Assembly: GCA_022793975.1 (NCBI GenBank) | Contig: JAAWDW010000162.1 | Coordinates: forward strand, 1-38,369 | Source: Bacillota bacterium | GTDB lineage: Bacteria; Bacillota; Clostridia; Peptostreptococcales; Anaerovoracaceae | Direction of reading: 5' to 3' | DNA length: 38,369 nt | Shown: positions 23,122-31,695 of the stretch, in pieces | Layout of the letters: each line of letters starts with the position of its first letter | Numbering within the stretch: position 1 is the first letter of the stretch | The notes under the pieces: generated by a model | Database searches by the model: none | What the model was told of the DNA's origin: nothing | The model's input: only the letters and a program-made list of their open reading frames with translations | Position numbers and translations under genes: made by a program

Positions 23122-23147
23122 TTTTTCGCGAAAACTATTGCAATTAT

Positions 23148-23176
23148 TTTTGCTTATGTTATGATGTTAGTATAAT
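23148..23176 (+). promoter_or_regulatory. Promoter of the thiolase gene
   Basis: A perfect TATAAT (23171-23176) has a weak -35 (TTTTGC, 23148-23153, 17-bp spacer). It gives a leader of about 48 nt before the ATG, with TTAGGAGGA as ribosome-binding site. Confidence 0.55.
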
Positions 23177-23230
23177 ACTAAAAAACTGGTTATTATTAAG
23201 TACAATAATATGTTTTAGGAGGATCAGAAA

Positions 23231-24412
23231 ATGAAAGAAGTTGTAATTGTAGGTGCAGCCAGAACAGCTATCGGAAGCTTTGGCGGTACTTTAAAGTCAG
23301 TTCCTGCATCAACTCTCGGCGCTATCGCTGTTAAGGAAGCAATCAAAAGAGCAGGAATTACTCCTGAGATGGTAGAAGAAGTTATTATGGGTAACGTACT
23401 TCAGGCAGGTCTCGGACAGAACGTAGCAAGACAGATCTCGATAGAAGCAGGAATTCCTAAGGAAGTTCCTTCGATGACTCTTAACAAAGTTTGCGGTTCG
23501 GGTCTCAGAGCTGTTGAGCTTGCTGCTCAGATCATCAAAGCAGGTGATGCTGATATCATTGTAGCAGGCGGTGCTGAAAATATGTCACTTTCACCATATG
23601 TTGTTCCTGCAGCAAGATGGGGAGCAAGAATGGGCGATACTAAACTCGTTGACGTTATGATCAGAGATGGTCTTTCGGATGCATTCAGCGGAGTACACAT
23701 GGGTATCACAGCTGAAAATATCTGCGAACAGTGGGGTCTCACAAGAGAAGAGCTTGACCAGTTTGCAGCTGCTTCACAGCAGAAGGCAGAGGCTGCTATC
23801 GCAGCAGGAAAGTTCAAGGATGAAATCGTTCCTGTAGAAATTCCTCAGAAGAAGGGTGATCCTAAAATTTTCGATACAGACGAATTCCCAAGAGCAGGTG
23901 TTACAGCTGAAGGTCTTTCGGGACTTAAGCCTGCATTCAAGAAGGACGGTATCGTAACTGCTGCTAACGCATCGGGTATCAACGATTCGGGCGCTGCTGT
24001 TATCGTTATGTCTAAGGAAAAGGCTGATGAACTCGGAATTAAGCCTATGGCTACAATCAAGTCATATGCATCAGCAGGCGTAGATCCTCAGATCATGGGT
24101 ATCGGACCTGTTCCTGCAACTCAGAAGGCTCTTGCTAAGGCAGGTCTTGAAATTAAGGATATCGATCTTATCGAAGCTAACGAAGCATTTGCGGCTCAGT
24201 CGGTAGCAGTTGGCAAGGAACTCGGATTTGATGCTTCCAAGCTTAACGTAAACGGCGGAGCTATTGCACTCGGACACCCAATCGGAGCATCCGGCTGCAG
24301 AATCCTTATCACACTCCTTTACGAGATGGCAAGAAGAGATGCAAAGACAGGTCTTGCTACACTCTGCATCGGCGGTGGACAGGGAACAGCGCTCATCGTA
24401 GAGAGAAACTAA
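23231..24412 (+). CDS. thlA: Acetyl-CoA C-acetyltransferase (thiolase)
   Basis: This 393-aa protein has the catalytic triad of biosynthetic thiolases: Cys88 in NKVCGSGLRAVEL, His349 in ALGHPIGASGC and Cys379 in TLCIGGGQG. It condenses two acetyl-CoA to acetoacetyl-CoA, the entry to butyrate/butanol-type fermentation. Its length matches the family. The remaining pathway genes (hbd, crt, bcd) are not beside it. Codon use is strongly biased (AAG, CTC, GCT/GCA), as in the S-layer gene and unlike neighbours, indicating high expression. It is a single-gene transcript, with its own promoter and a good terminator. Confidence 0.96.
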   Translation: MKEVVIVGAARTAIGSFGGTLKSVPASTLGAIAVKEAIKRAGITPEMVEEVIMGNVLQAGLGQNVARQISIEAGIPKEVPSMTLNKVCGSGLRAVELAAQIIKAGDADIIVAGGAENMSLSPYVVPAARWGARMGDTKLVDVMIRDGLSDAFSGVHMGITAENICEQWGLTREELDQFAAASQQKAEAAIAAGKFKDEIVPVEIPQKKGDPKIFDTDEFPRAGVTAEGLSGLKPAFKKDGIVTAANASGINDSGAAVIVMSKEKADELGIKPMATIKSYASAGVDPQIMGIGPVPATQKALAKAGLEIKDIDLIEANEAFAAQSVAVGKELGFDASKLNVNGGAIALGHPIGASGCRILITLLYEMARRDAKTGLATLCIGGGQGTALIVERN

Positions 24413-24445
24413 TTAATTTAATAACTGAAGAATTTTTTGAAGGAA

Positions 24446-24495
24446 GGTCTTTTTCGTAGATTGCTACTAATACGGAAAGGGCCTTTTCCGTTTTT
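24446..24495 (+). terminator. Terminator of the thiolase transcript, with an alternative hairpin
   Basis: The self-complementary 20-nt segment at 24472-24491 (ACGGAAAGG...TTTTCCGT) is followed by T-rich sequence, a classical intrinsic terminator. Its left half can instead pair with GGTCTTTTTCGTA (24446-24458) over 13 positions including G-U pairs. This gives two mutually exclusive structures. Confidence 0.8.
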
Positions 24496-24506
24496 TACTT
24501 TCTTAA

Positions 24507-24535
24507 TTGTATTTATTGGACTTGTGTGGTATACT
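24507..24535 (+). promoter_or_regulatory. Promoter of glnS
   Basis: TTGTAT (24507-24512), 17 bp and TATACT (24530-24535), with TGG before the -10 (extended -10). The leader is short and contains no T-box-like element. Confidence 0.6.
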
Positions 24536-24563
24536 ACAGATAAGATTTTTTTGGAGGAATGAT

Positions 24564-26198
24564 ATGGCAGAATCAAATAATTTTATTCATAGTATCATAG
24601 AAAAAGATAACGAAACGGGTAAGTACGGAAATAAGGTATGTACAAGGTTTCCGCCTGAGCCTAACGGATATCTTCATATAGGACATGCAAAGTCAATATG
24701 CCTTAATTTTTCGACTGCCAAAAAATACGGAGGTAAATGCAATTTAAGATACGACGATACAAACCCCGTAAAGGAGGATATCGAATACATCAATTCTATC
24801 GAGGCTGATGTAAAATGGCTTGGATGGGAGTGGGACGAGCGTCTTTGGGCTTCAGACTATTTTGATAAAATGTATGAAGGTGCAATCGAACTTATTAAAA
24901 AAGGCAAAGCGTACGTATGTGATTTGTCGGCAGATGAGATAAAAGAGTACAGAGGTACTCTCAAAGAACCGGGGAAAGAATCTCCGTACAGGAACAGGAG
25001 CGTGGAAGAAAACCTTAAGCTTTTTGAAGAAATGAGAGAGGGAAAATATGCTGACGGAGAAAAGGTGCTGCGCGCCAAAATAGATATGGCAAGTTCCAAT
25101 ATCAATATGAGAGATCCTGTAATATACAGAATCGCGCACGCTGCTCATCATAATACAGGTGACAAGTGGTGTATATACCCGATGTACGATTACGCACATC
25201 CTATTGAGGATGCCATTGAAGGAATAACACATTCGATATGCACTCTCGAATTTGAAGATCACAGACCGCTCTATGACTGGGTGCTTCGTGAAATAGGCTG
25301 GTGGGAAAATCCGCCGCAGCAGATAGAATTTGCAAGACTTAACCTTACAAATACCGTAATGAGCAAGAGATATCTTAAAGCTCTTGTCGATGACGGTACA
25401 GTAGAAGCATGGGATGATCCGAGAATGCCGACCATAGCCGGTCTTCGCCGCCGCGGATATACGCCTGAGGCAATACGCGATTTTTGCGAACGTATAGGTG
25501 TATCAAAAGCGAATAGTCTAGTCGATGTAGCGCTTCTCGAACACTGTGTGCGTGAGGATCTTAAGACGCGTGTCGAATCGAGAAATGTAATAGAGAAACC
25601 GATAAAAGTCATCATTACCAATTATCCTGAGGATAAGACAGAGATGATGGAAATAGAAAACAACAAAGAAGTTCCGGAAATGGGAAACCGTACTGTACCG
25701 TTTTCACGTGAACTTTGGGTGGATGGCGATGACTTCCAGGAAGTTCCGGAGAAAAAGTATTTTCGCCTTTTCCCGGGAAACGAGGTGAGATTTAAGGGCG
25801 CATATTTTATTACTTGCAACCAAGTTGTCAAGAATGAGGATGGCTCGATAAAAGAACTTCACTGCACTTATGATCCGGAAACACGTTCGGGTTCGGGTTT
25901 TGAAGGAAGAAAGGTAAAAGGCACGATTCATTGGGTAGATGCAAAGACAGCCGTACCTGTTACGATAAGAAATTATGGATACCTGATGCTTCCTGACGAA
26001 GAAGGCAATAATCAATTCAATCCTGATTCCGTGGAAATTACGCAGGGGTATGCAGAGCCTGCGCTTGCGGATGCAAATGCCGGAGACCGTTTTCAGTTTT
26101 TCCGTCATGGTTACTATATCGCCGATGAAAAACTGTTCAGCAAAGATAATCTTGTATTTAACAGAATTGTTGATCTCAAATCATCGTGGAAGAAATAG
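24564..26198 (+). CDS. glnS: Glutaminyl-tRNA synthetase
   Basis: This 544-aa class-I synthetase has FPPEPNGYLHIGHAKS (HIGH motif), LRYDDTNPVKEDIEYINSIE and VMSKRYL, the GlnRS form of KMSKS. The two C-terminal beta-barrel domains that bind the anticodon follow (about 340-540). It charges tRNA-Gln directly with glutamine. Many Firmicutes lack this enzyme and use Glu-tRNA-Gln amidation by GatCAB, so its presence is informative and may reflect ancient transfer. The start is the ATG at 24564 after GGAGGAAT; an upstream in-frame ATG at 24507 lies in the promoter. The end is followed by a terminator at 26264. Confidence 0.96.
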   Translation: MAESNNFIHSIIEKDNETGKYGNKVCTRFPPEPNGYLHIGHAKSICLNFSTAKKYGGKCNLRYDDTNPVKEDIEYINSIEADVKWLGWEWDERLWASDYFDKMYEGAIELIKKGKAYVCDLSADEIKEYRGTLKEPGKESPYRNRSVEENLKLFEEMREGKYADGEKVLRAKIDMASSNINMRDPVIYRIAHAAHHNTGDKWCIYPMYDYAHPIEDAIEGITHSICTLEFEDHRPLYDWVLREIGWWENPPQQIEFARLNLTNTVMSKRYLKALVDDGTVEAWDDPRMPTIAGLRRRGYTPEAIRDFCERIGVSKANSLVDVALLEHCVREDLKTRVESRNVIEKPIKVIITNYPEDKTEMMEIENNKEVPEMGNRTVPFSRELWVDGDDFQEVPEKKYFRLFPGNEVRFKGAYFITCNQVVKNEDGSIKELHCTYDPETRSGSGFEGRKVKGTIHWVDAKTAVPVTIRNYGYLMLPDEEGNNQFNPDSVEITQGYAEPALADANAGDRFQFFRHGYYIADEKLFSKDNLVFNRIVDLKSSWKK

Positions 26199-26263
26199 GG
26201 CAGAAAGAATATGGAGACAACAGCATAACTGCAGGCAGATGATATAAATAGACAAAAATACGG

Positions 26264-26290
26264 GAAGCGCTTTAAATGAGCGCTTCTTTC
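26264..26290 (+). terminator. Rho-independent terminator after glnS
   Basis: GAAGCGCT (26264-26271), loop TTTAAAT-like and AGCGCTTC (26279-26286), followed by TTTC. The stem is perfect and GC-rich and begins 65 bp after the stop codon. Confidence 0.8.
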
Positions 26291-26352
26291 AATACATACA
26301 GATATCGTATTTATATTTGCTGATGAATACAGAAATATTAGAACTGCAATTA

Positions 26353-26382
26353 TTGACAGCGAAACAAGAAACAGGTTATTAT
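26353..26382 (+). promoter_or_regulatory. Promoter of the alpha-hydroxy-acid oxidizing protein gene
   Basis: A consensus TTGACA (26353-26358), 18 bp and TATTAT (26377-26382). The gene starts about 84 bp further on, after AAAGGAGGA. Confidence 0.6.
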
Positions 26383-26466
26383 AAAAGAAATAATGATTGC
26401 AGAAAAACGAAATGTGTGAAGCATATGGTATGATACGATGCAGAAGAATTTAAAGGAGGAAAAGTG

Positions 26467-27489
26467 ATGGATTACAGTGAAGTGATAAAGGCGGCACGCG
26501 AGTGCATAGGAGATAAGTGCAAAGCTTGCAATGTGTGTGACGGAGCTGCCTGTGGCAATAAGATACCGGGACCCGGAGCAAAAGGTATGGGTGATACCGC
26601 AATGCGCAATTACAAAAAATGGAGAGATATCAGGGTAAATATGGATACAATTAGCGAAAATCGTACTGTTGATACAGAGTTTAGCGTTTTCGGAAAAACA
26701 TTTAAATATCCGTTTTTTGCAGGCCCTGTGGGTGCGGTGAACTTGCATTACAGTGAAAAATATACAGATATGACATATAACGATGTACTCGTAAAGGCAT
26801 GCAGTGAAGCAGGCATTGCAGCGTTTACTGGAGACGGTACAGACCCTAAGGTTATGGAAGCAGCGGCGCCTGCCATTGCAGCAGCGGACGGCGTAGGAGT
26901 ACCGGTGATAAAGCCGTGGAATACGGACACGATACGCAAGAAGATGGATATTGTCAAGGGGTCAAATCCTTTTGCAATGGCTATGGATATAGATGCGGCC
27001 GGACTTCCTTTTTTAAAGAACATGACGCCTCCTGCAGGCAGCAAGAGCGTTGAAGAGCTGAGGGAAATAATAAAAATGGCGGGGGTTCCTTTTATAATCA
27101 AGGGGGTCATGAATGCAAAAACGGCTGAGAAAGCCATTGCAGCACAGGCAGACGCAATAGTGGTTTCAAACCACGGCGGTAGAGTGCTTGACCAGTGCCC
27201 GGCAACGGCAGAAGTACTTGAAGAAATAGTAGAGGCAGTAAAGGGACGAGTAAAAGTATTTGTGGACGGCGGCATCAGAAGCGGCACTGATGTATTTAAA
27301 GCACTTGCTCTCGGTGCGGACGGTGTACTGATTTGCCGGCCGTTTGTAACTGCTGTATACGGCGGCGGTGCGGAAGGTGTAAAATGCTACATAGAGAAAA
27401 TCGGTGCGGAACTTGCAGATACAATGATTATGTGCGGGGCATATTCACTAGGTGAAATTACACGCGATATGGTGCGTGTAGTCAAATAG
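26467..27489 (+). CDS. FMN-dependent alpha-hydroxy-acid oxidizing protein, Cys-rich N-terminus
   Basis: This 340-aa TIM-barrel flavoprotein has VVSNHGGRVLDQCPATAEVL (active-site His and substrate Arg region) and VFVDGGIRSGTDVFKALALG with GADGVLICRP for FMN phosphate binding. These mark the lactate/glycolate-oxidase family. The first 30 residues carry five cysteines at 13, 18, 21, 24 and 29 (CIGDKCKACNVCDGAAC), a feature of an anaerobe subgroup that may bind a metal or Fe-S cluster. In an anaerobe a dehydrogenase is more likely than an H2O2-forming oxidase. I choose the ATG at 26467, seven bases after GGAGG, over the GTG at 26464. The substrate is not determined. Confidence 0.88.
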   Translation: MDYSEVIKAARECIGDKCKACNVCDGAACGNKIPGPGAKGMGDTAMRNYKKWRDIRVNMDTISENRTVDTEFSVFGKTFKYPFFAGPVGAVNLHYSEKYTDMTYNDVLVKACSEAGIAAFTGDGTDPKVMEAAAPAIAAADGVGVPVIKPWNTDTIRKKMDIVKGSNPFAMAMDIDAAGLPFLKNMTPPAGSKSVEELREIIKMAGVPFIIKGVMNAKTAEKAIAAQADAIVVSNHGGRVLDQCPATAEVLEEIVEAVKGRVKVFVDGGIRSGTDVFKALALGADGVLICRPFVTAVYGGGAEGVKCYIEKIGAELADTMIMCGAYSLGEITRDMVRVVK

Positions 27490-27579
27490 CATGTACATAT
27501 AATTCACAGTATTTTGAAATCAAAGAGAGACGATACTATTAAATATTAATAATCTAAAAATTAAATGTGCCGAATATTT

Positions 27580-27628
27580 AATAAAAAGGAGTCCGCTTTG
27601 CAGTTTTGCATAGCGAGCTCCTTTTATT
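27580..27628. terminator. Bidirectional terminator between convergent genes
   Basis: AATAAAAAGGAG...CGCT (27580-27596) pairs with AGCG...CTCCTTTTATT (27612-27627) around a 15-nt loop. A-rich and T-rich flanks allow termination of both the hydroxy-acid oxidizing protein transcript and the TolC-like transcript. Confidence 0.78.
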
Positions 27629-27663
27629 TATGCGGGCAGCCGCATTAATTTATACATCAGTTT

Positions 27664-28848
27664 TTACAGTATTCCTGCTTTTGAATTGTATTCAAAGCTG
27701 TAAACAGCAAGATCGTATTTCATAATTGCACTATATACTCCAAGCTGCGCGGCAGACGAATTATTCTGTGCTGTTTGAAGATCGGTAAGTGTGCACATTC
27801 CCGCATCATACTGAAGCTGAGTGAGACGCGCCGCTTCTTTGGCGTTTTCGTATGTCGACTGGGCAACATCTACAGCGGCTTTCAGATCGGTTAGCTCCAT
27901 ATAAGCCTGACGAATTTCAATTTCAACACTTATAAGCTTAGTGTCGTACGCAAGCTTTTGACCGTTAAATGCCGCTTCGCCGCCCATATATGTTGCAGAG
28001 CTTTTCGGATAGGCTTTAACGCTGTTGAATTCAAGCTCCGAATTATCCATATTGTATTTTGCCTGCATTATGTCTGCTCTGTTTGCAAGTGCCGACTTGA
28101 TAGCACTGTCAAGATTGATTGAAGGTGCGGTTACAAGCGTAAGATTATCGGTAAGAGTAAGTTTTTGCATAATATCGTAATTGAGCGCCATATTTGTCTG
28201 CATTCTTACAGTTGTAAGCGAAGTGAGTGCTTCGGATTCGGCCTGCTGTGCTGCAATGTATGCGTTTTCCGCTTGGAGAACATCCATCTTGGAGGCTACG
28301 CCGAGACTGAATTTTTTCTTTGTATTATCGAGAAGGGTTTTCTTTATACCTGTGTCTTCTTTAGCTATACGATAGCTCTCCTGACTCATAAGAAGTCCGT
28401 AATAAGCCTGAATTGTCTGGTTTTTGATACCGTTGATACCGGCTTCATAAGCAACCGGTGCGTATTTTTTATAATAATCCTTTGCCAGAGTTGCCTGCTT
28501 GCCTGTAAGAGAGTTGATTGACGGCACTCCTGAGCTTCCGAGAGCTGCCTGTTGCTCTGGCGGAAGAGACTTGTACTGATCGTTGGCATCTTTTATTGCT
28601 TTTATTGCTTCAAACTGACCTTTGGCAGCAGCATCGTTGCCGTCTTTTGCAAGCATTACGGCCTCAAAAGCAGGACCTGTTGTTGTCATTCTTTCTATAG
28701 CTTCATCCAGAGAAAGCTTAATTTCTTCTCCTTTAAAAGCCATAGCAGGCGAACTTGCGGTCTGCGCAGAATTCGTATCGGCAAAAATCATTGCAGTGCT
28801 GCTGAATACAAGTGTTAAAACCAAAATAAAACTAAGCGCTTTTTTCAT
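27664..28848 (-). CDS. TolC-like (outer-membrane-efflux-fold) secreted protein
   Basis: This 394-aa protein has a signal peptide MKKALSFILVLTLVFSSTAM, very similar to that of the S-layer proteins. Two long helical halves follow, with the repeated TolC/OEP pattern (LDEAIERM... and KKFSLGVASKMDVLQAENAY, then LQYDAGMCTLTDLQTAQNN). TolC forms outer-membrane channels in diderms. Related soluble or surface helical proteins also occur in some monoderm Clostridia, with unclear function. No efflux pump or adaptor gene is adjacent. It has its own promoter (28950-28978) with a GC-rich palindrome just downstream. Its position between a flavoprotein and an LCP gene gives no further clue. Confidence 0.85.
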   Translation of the reverse strand: MKKALSFILVLTLVFSSTAMIFADTNSAQTASSPAMAFKGEEIKLSLDEAIERMTTTGPAFEAVMLAKDGNDAAAKGQFEAIKAIKDANDQYKSLPPEQQAALGSSGVPSINSLTGKQATLAKDYYKKYAPVAYEAGINGIKNQTIQAYYGLLMSQESYRIAKEDTGIKKTLLDNTKKKFSLGVASKMDVLQAENAYIAAQQAESEALTSLTTVRMQTNMALNYDIMQKLTLTDNLTLVTAPSINLDSAIKSALANRADIMQAKYNMDNSELEFNSVKAYPKSSATYMGGEAAFNGQKLAYDTKLISVEIEIRQAYMELTDLKAAVDVAQSTYENAKEAARLTQLQYDAGMCTLTDLQTAQNNSSAAQLGVYSAIMKYDLAVYSFEYNSKAGIL

Positions 28849-28917
28849 GTCTTTTTCCCCTTTATCTTTATAAATGTCATATATATGCGTTTAATTTTTA
28901 TGCGCATGCATATGTGT

Positions 28918-28935
28918 TCCGACCCGCGGGTCGGA
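28918..28935. promoter_or_regulatory. Perfect GC-rich palindrome in the TolC-like gene leader
   Basis: TCCGACCCGCGGGTCGGA is an 18-bp perfect palindrome in otherwise AT-rich DNA, 14 bp downstream of the minus-strand -10 and about 70 bp before the start codon. It is probably a repressor site acting as a block just after the transcription start. No regulator gene is adjacent. As RNA it could also form a hairpin. Confidence 0.6.
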
Positions 28936-28949
28936 CAATCAATAAAACT

Positions 28950-28978
28950 ATTATACATGTTTTAATATGACAATTCAA
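28950..28978 (-). promoter_or_regulatory. Promoter of the TolC-like gene
   Basis: Read on the minus strand: TTGAAT (28978-28973), 17 bp, perfect TATAAT (28955-28950). The predicted start of transcription falls just before the 18-bp palindrome. Confidence 0.65.
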
Positions 28979-29132
28979 GTAATAATTTATTAAGAAATCC
29001 TGAATAATTCTTTACACTAGCTATTTATTTTTTTGCTGTGATAATGTACAATATTAAGGATTGGAATTGATTTAAAAAGGGTTTCTAAAAATAGATACAG
29101 AAGCAAAAGGGAGAGAGAAAAGGTAACTTACA

Positions 29133-30314
29133 ATGAACGCAGAAAGAAAAAGACAGAAAAGACACGAAAAAAGGGTAATGAAACTCGCAAAGAAGAGACA
29201 GAAAGAAGAAAAAAAAGCAGCTAAGGCAAGCGGCGTGCGAAGAAGCGCTTCGGCACTTTCATTCAGCAATTCTGCAGTCGGCACTGTTAAAGGCGGAAAG
29301 AAAGGTAAAAGTACAAATGAAAAAAAGCGGTTTGCAAGGATCTTTGTGACTGCGCTCGCGGCTTTTCTGGTAGTACTCATACCGGCAGCATTTGCGATAA
29401 ACGGGTTTCTTGAGACCAGCCCATTTAAAGGGGGGCTTAATCTTGGGCAGGGAGAAGAAGTTAAATTTGAAGTCCTTGTAGATCCGGAAAGTCCGTTTTT
29501 TGCCGAATTTTCCGATTCCGAAAGAATAAATATACTTCTTATGGGCGTAAATCCACCGCTTACGGATGTGCTTATGCTCGGAAGTTTTGACCCGGAAACA
29601 AAACATGTAGATATAATATCAATACCGCGCGACACATACTATTACAGACCAGGCTATGCCGAAACCGACTATGCACAGTTTAAAATAAATGCCGCCTACA
29701 GAGGCGATCCGCTCAATACGGCAAAAGCAGTGAGCGATGTACTTTGCGGAATACCGATAAATTATTATGCCGTTGTGGAATATGATGATATAAGAAAAAT
29801 TGTCGATGAGATGGGCGGAGTGCCTATGTATCTGGAAAAAGATATGAATTACGATGACGAGTGGGACAATCCGCCGCTTCACATACATTTAAAGGCAGGG
29901 CAACAGACACTTAGCGGCGATGATTCTGTGAAATTTCTGAGATTCAGAAAAGGTTATGCAGAAGGTGATATCGGAAGAATCAAGGCTCAGCAAGTATGGA
30001 TGAAAAATGCAATGTCACAGGCGATAGACTATGGGATACTTAAGGTTGCCGATGTTGCATTTAAAGAAATAGATTCCAATTTAACATACAAAGCAATATT
30101 GAGCTTGGGTACAAAGGCGCTCGGAATAGAGGCGGAGAATATTACGACATATACGATGCCGAATACACCGCAGCCTGAACCGCCTTGGTATGTATATCCA
30201 AAACAGGCGGAAATAGAAGATATGCTGCGCGAAATATATTCGATAAAGCCTGATACGACCAGTGAAGGAGCGATAAGCGGCAGTGCGATTGAAGACGGAC
30301 AGACAGAACAGTAA
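29133..30314 (+). CDS. LytR-CpsA-Psr (LCP) family cell-wall polymer ligase
   Basis: This 393-aa protein has a very basic, Lys-rich cytosolic head (residues 1-70), a single membrane helix (about 71-92, ARIFVTALAAFLVVLIPAAF) and an extracellular LCP domain. The LCP motifs are visible: NILLMGV, TDVLMLGSFDPETKHVDIISIPRDTYY, KINAAYR, and FLRFRKGYAEGDIGRIKAQQ with the phosphate-binding arginines. LCP enzymes transfer lipid-linked glycopolymers to peptidoglycan. Such polymers are the ligands of SLH domains, and an SLH protein gene follows 93 bp downstream. The pair may supply both anchor and anchored protein. The basic N-terminal extension is unusually long. Confidence 0.93.
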   Translation: MNAERKRQKRHEKRVMKLAKKRQKEEKKAAKASGVRRSASALSFSNSAVGTVKGGKKGKSTNEKKRFARIFVTALAAFLVVLIPAAFAINGFLETSPFKGGLNLGQGEEVKFEVLVDPESPFFAEFSDSERINILLMGVNPPLTDVLMLGSFDPETKHVDIISIPRDTYYYRPGYAETDYAQFKINAAYRGDPLNTAKAVSDVLCGIPINYYAVVEYDDIRKIVDEMGGVPMYLEKDMNYDDEWDNPPLHIHLKAGQQTLSGDDSVKFLRFRKGYAEGDIGRIKAQQVWMKNAMSQAIDYGILKVADVAFKEIDSNLTYKAILSLGTKALGIEAENITTYTMPNTPQPEPPWYVYPKQAEIEDMLREIYSIKPDTTSEGAISGSAIEDGQTEQ

Positions 30315-30407
30315 CAACAAAGAGCTTAAGGCAAAACTTTATCAATGGTCGAGAGTAGAATTTTAAGAAGCGTAAAAAATAAATTGCAAAAGAAAAGGGG
30401 TAAAAGT

Positions 30408-31565
30408 ATGAAACAGAGAATAAAAAAATCAGTAATAGCTGCTGTTATAGCGGCGGCTGTAATTACTGGGGGAATGCCGCTAAGCGGCGGCGTGCCGGAA
30501 GCGGCAGCATTACCTGCGCGCTTTACTGATGTTGCGGCAAGCCATTGGGCAAATGGTGATATTGACTTTGCGGCGCAAAAAGGCATTGTGAACGGATATG
30601 AAGCAGCAGGCGGTACATATGTATTTTATCCGGAGAATCAAGTCAGCTATGAAGAGGCAGCGACTATGCTTTACAGAGCGCTCGCGGCAGCGGGCAGATT
30701 GAGGACAGGCGGTACTTCAGATGAGGATAAAACGCAAGCAGTAGGCGGTGAGCTTACGGAGGAACAAAAAAATGCTTTGATTGAAAAGCACAGTGAGGAA
30801 CTTATTACAGCGAACATAGCCGAATGGGCAAAAGCGTACGTTGCTTACGGGCTTGAATACAATATAATAGAGCCGGATGAACTTTCGCATTTTGTAAATG
30901 CAAATACAAAACTCGGTAATCCCGCACCGCGTCTTAAAGTAGCAGTATGGACGGCAAAAGCCCTTGATAAGCAGGTTTCGGGCGTGTATTATCTGCCGTT
31001 TACAGACGCATCGCAAATAGACGATGCATCAGCAAAATACGTGGATATGCTTTATAGACATGGTATAATGAAAGGCTCTTGGCAGCCTGACGGTACAGTG
31101 GCATTTCAGCCCGCATCCGGTGTTAAACGAAGTGAGTTTGCTGCTATCAGCAACAGAGTTTTTAACAATGCGGGAACCGCATACGATATTTCAAAAGAAA
31201 TGTACAATTACAAAATCGAGCCGGGAGCAAAGATAGAAAGTGATAAACTGAGAATCGCAAGCGAATCTACAGTTATAGGAAGTGAAACCGGATGCGGAGC
31301 GGTGTCCGGGATAAGTGCAAAGATAGGTGATGTGCCGCAAGTATTTCTTGTAGGCTCACCGGAAGTGCTTACAGGTACTATAAAGTCTACAGAAAATATA
31401 AACGAAGATATTATAAAAATCGGCGTGCAGATCTCAGAAAAAGGAATGGGAAGAGAGATACTGTACTATATATTAGATAAGGATACAGAAAGTACGGCGA
31501 AAATAACAAACGGAACAAAAGTAACATTCATAGCCGATGGTGTAAGGCTCATAGAAATAAAATAA
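30408..31565 (+). CDS. SLH-domain surface protein downstream of LCP gene
   Basis: This 385-aa protein has a signal peptide (MKQRIKKSVIAAVIAAAVIT..., cleavage near AAALPA) and three divergent SLH repeats: about 38-95 (FTDVAASHWANGDIDFAAQK), about 135-190 (IAEWAKAYVAYGLEYNI) and about 200-260 (FTDASQIDDASAKYVDMLYR, then GVKRSEFAAISNRVF). The last 120 residues are unassigned. I start at 30408, where AAGGGG precedes the ATG; the in-frame ATG at 30345 would place charged residues before the signal peptide. It follows the LCP gene on the same strand with no terminator, so co-transcription is likely. Confidence 0.88.
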   Translation: MKQRIKKSVIAAVIAAAVITGGMPLSGGVPEAAALPARFTDVAASHWANGDIDFAAQKGIVNGYEAAGGTYVFYPENQVSYEEAATMLYRALAAAGRLRTGGTSDEDKTQAVGGELTEEQKNALIEKHSEELITANIAEWAKAYVAYGLEYNIIEPDELSHFVNANTKLGNPAPRLKVAVWTAKALDKQVSGVYYLPFTDASQIDDASAKYVDMLYRHGIMKGSWQPDGTVAFQPASGVKRSEFAAISNRVFNNAGTAYDISKEMYNYKIEPGAKIESDKLRIASESTVIGSETGCGAVSGISAKIGDVPQVFLVGSPEVLTGTIKSTENINEDIIKIGVQISEKGMGREILYYILDKDTESTAKITNGTKVTFIADGVRLIEIK

Positions 31566-31577
31566 ATTCTTTATAGC

Positions 31578-31606
31578 GGCGGGTAAAATCAAAGCCCGCC
31601 CTTTCT
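31578..31606 (+). terminator. Hairpin terminator between SLH gene and rho
   Basis: GGCGGG (31578-31583) pairs with CCCGCC (31595-31600), with a possible extra T-G pair, followed by the pyrimidine stretch CTTTCT. The U-tract is poor, so termination may be partial and some rho transcription may come from upstream. Confidence 0.6.
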
Positions 31607-31695
31607 GAAAAATTTTAAGTTTAAATTGATGATCTTATAAATCCCATAAAAAATAAAAATTAAGAAAGGAACGGGATTAACCCCGAGCGTTTAAA

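Noticed and set aside
24413..24563. T-box riboswitch before glnS
   Set aside because: There is no T-box core (TGGNACCGCG-like) and the promoter lies downstream of the hairpins, leaving a leader too short for a T-box.
25571..25577. Additional Spo0A box TGTCGAA
   Set aside because: Single copy inside the glnS coding region, consistent with chance.
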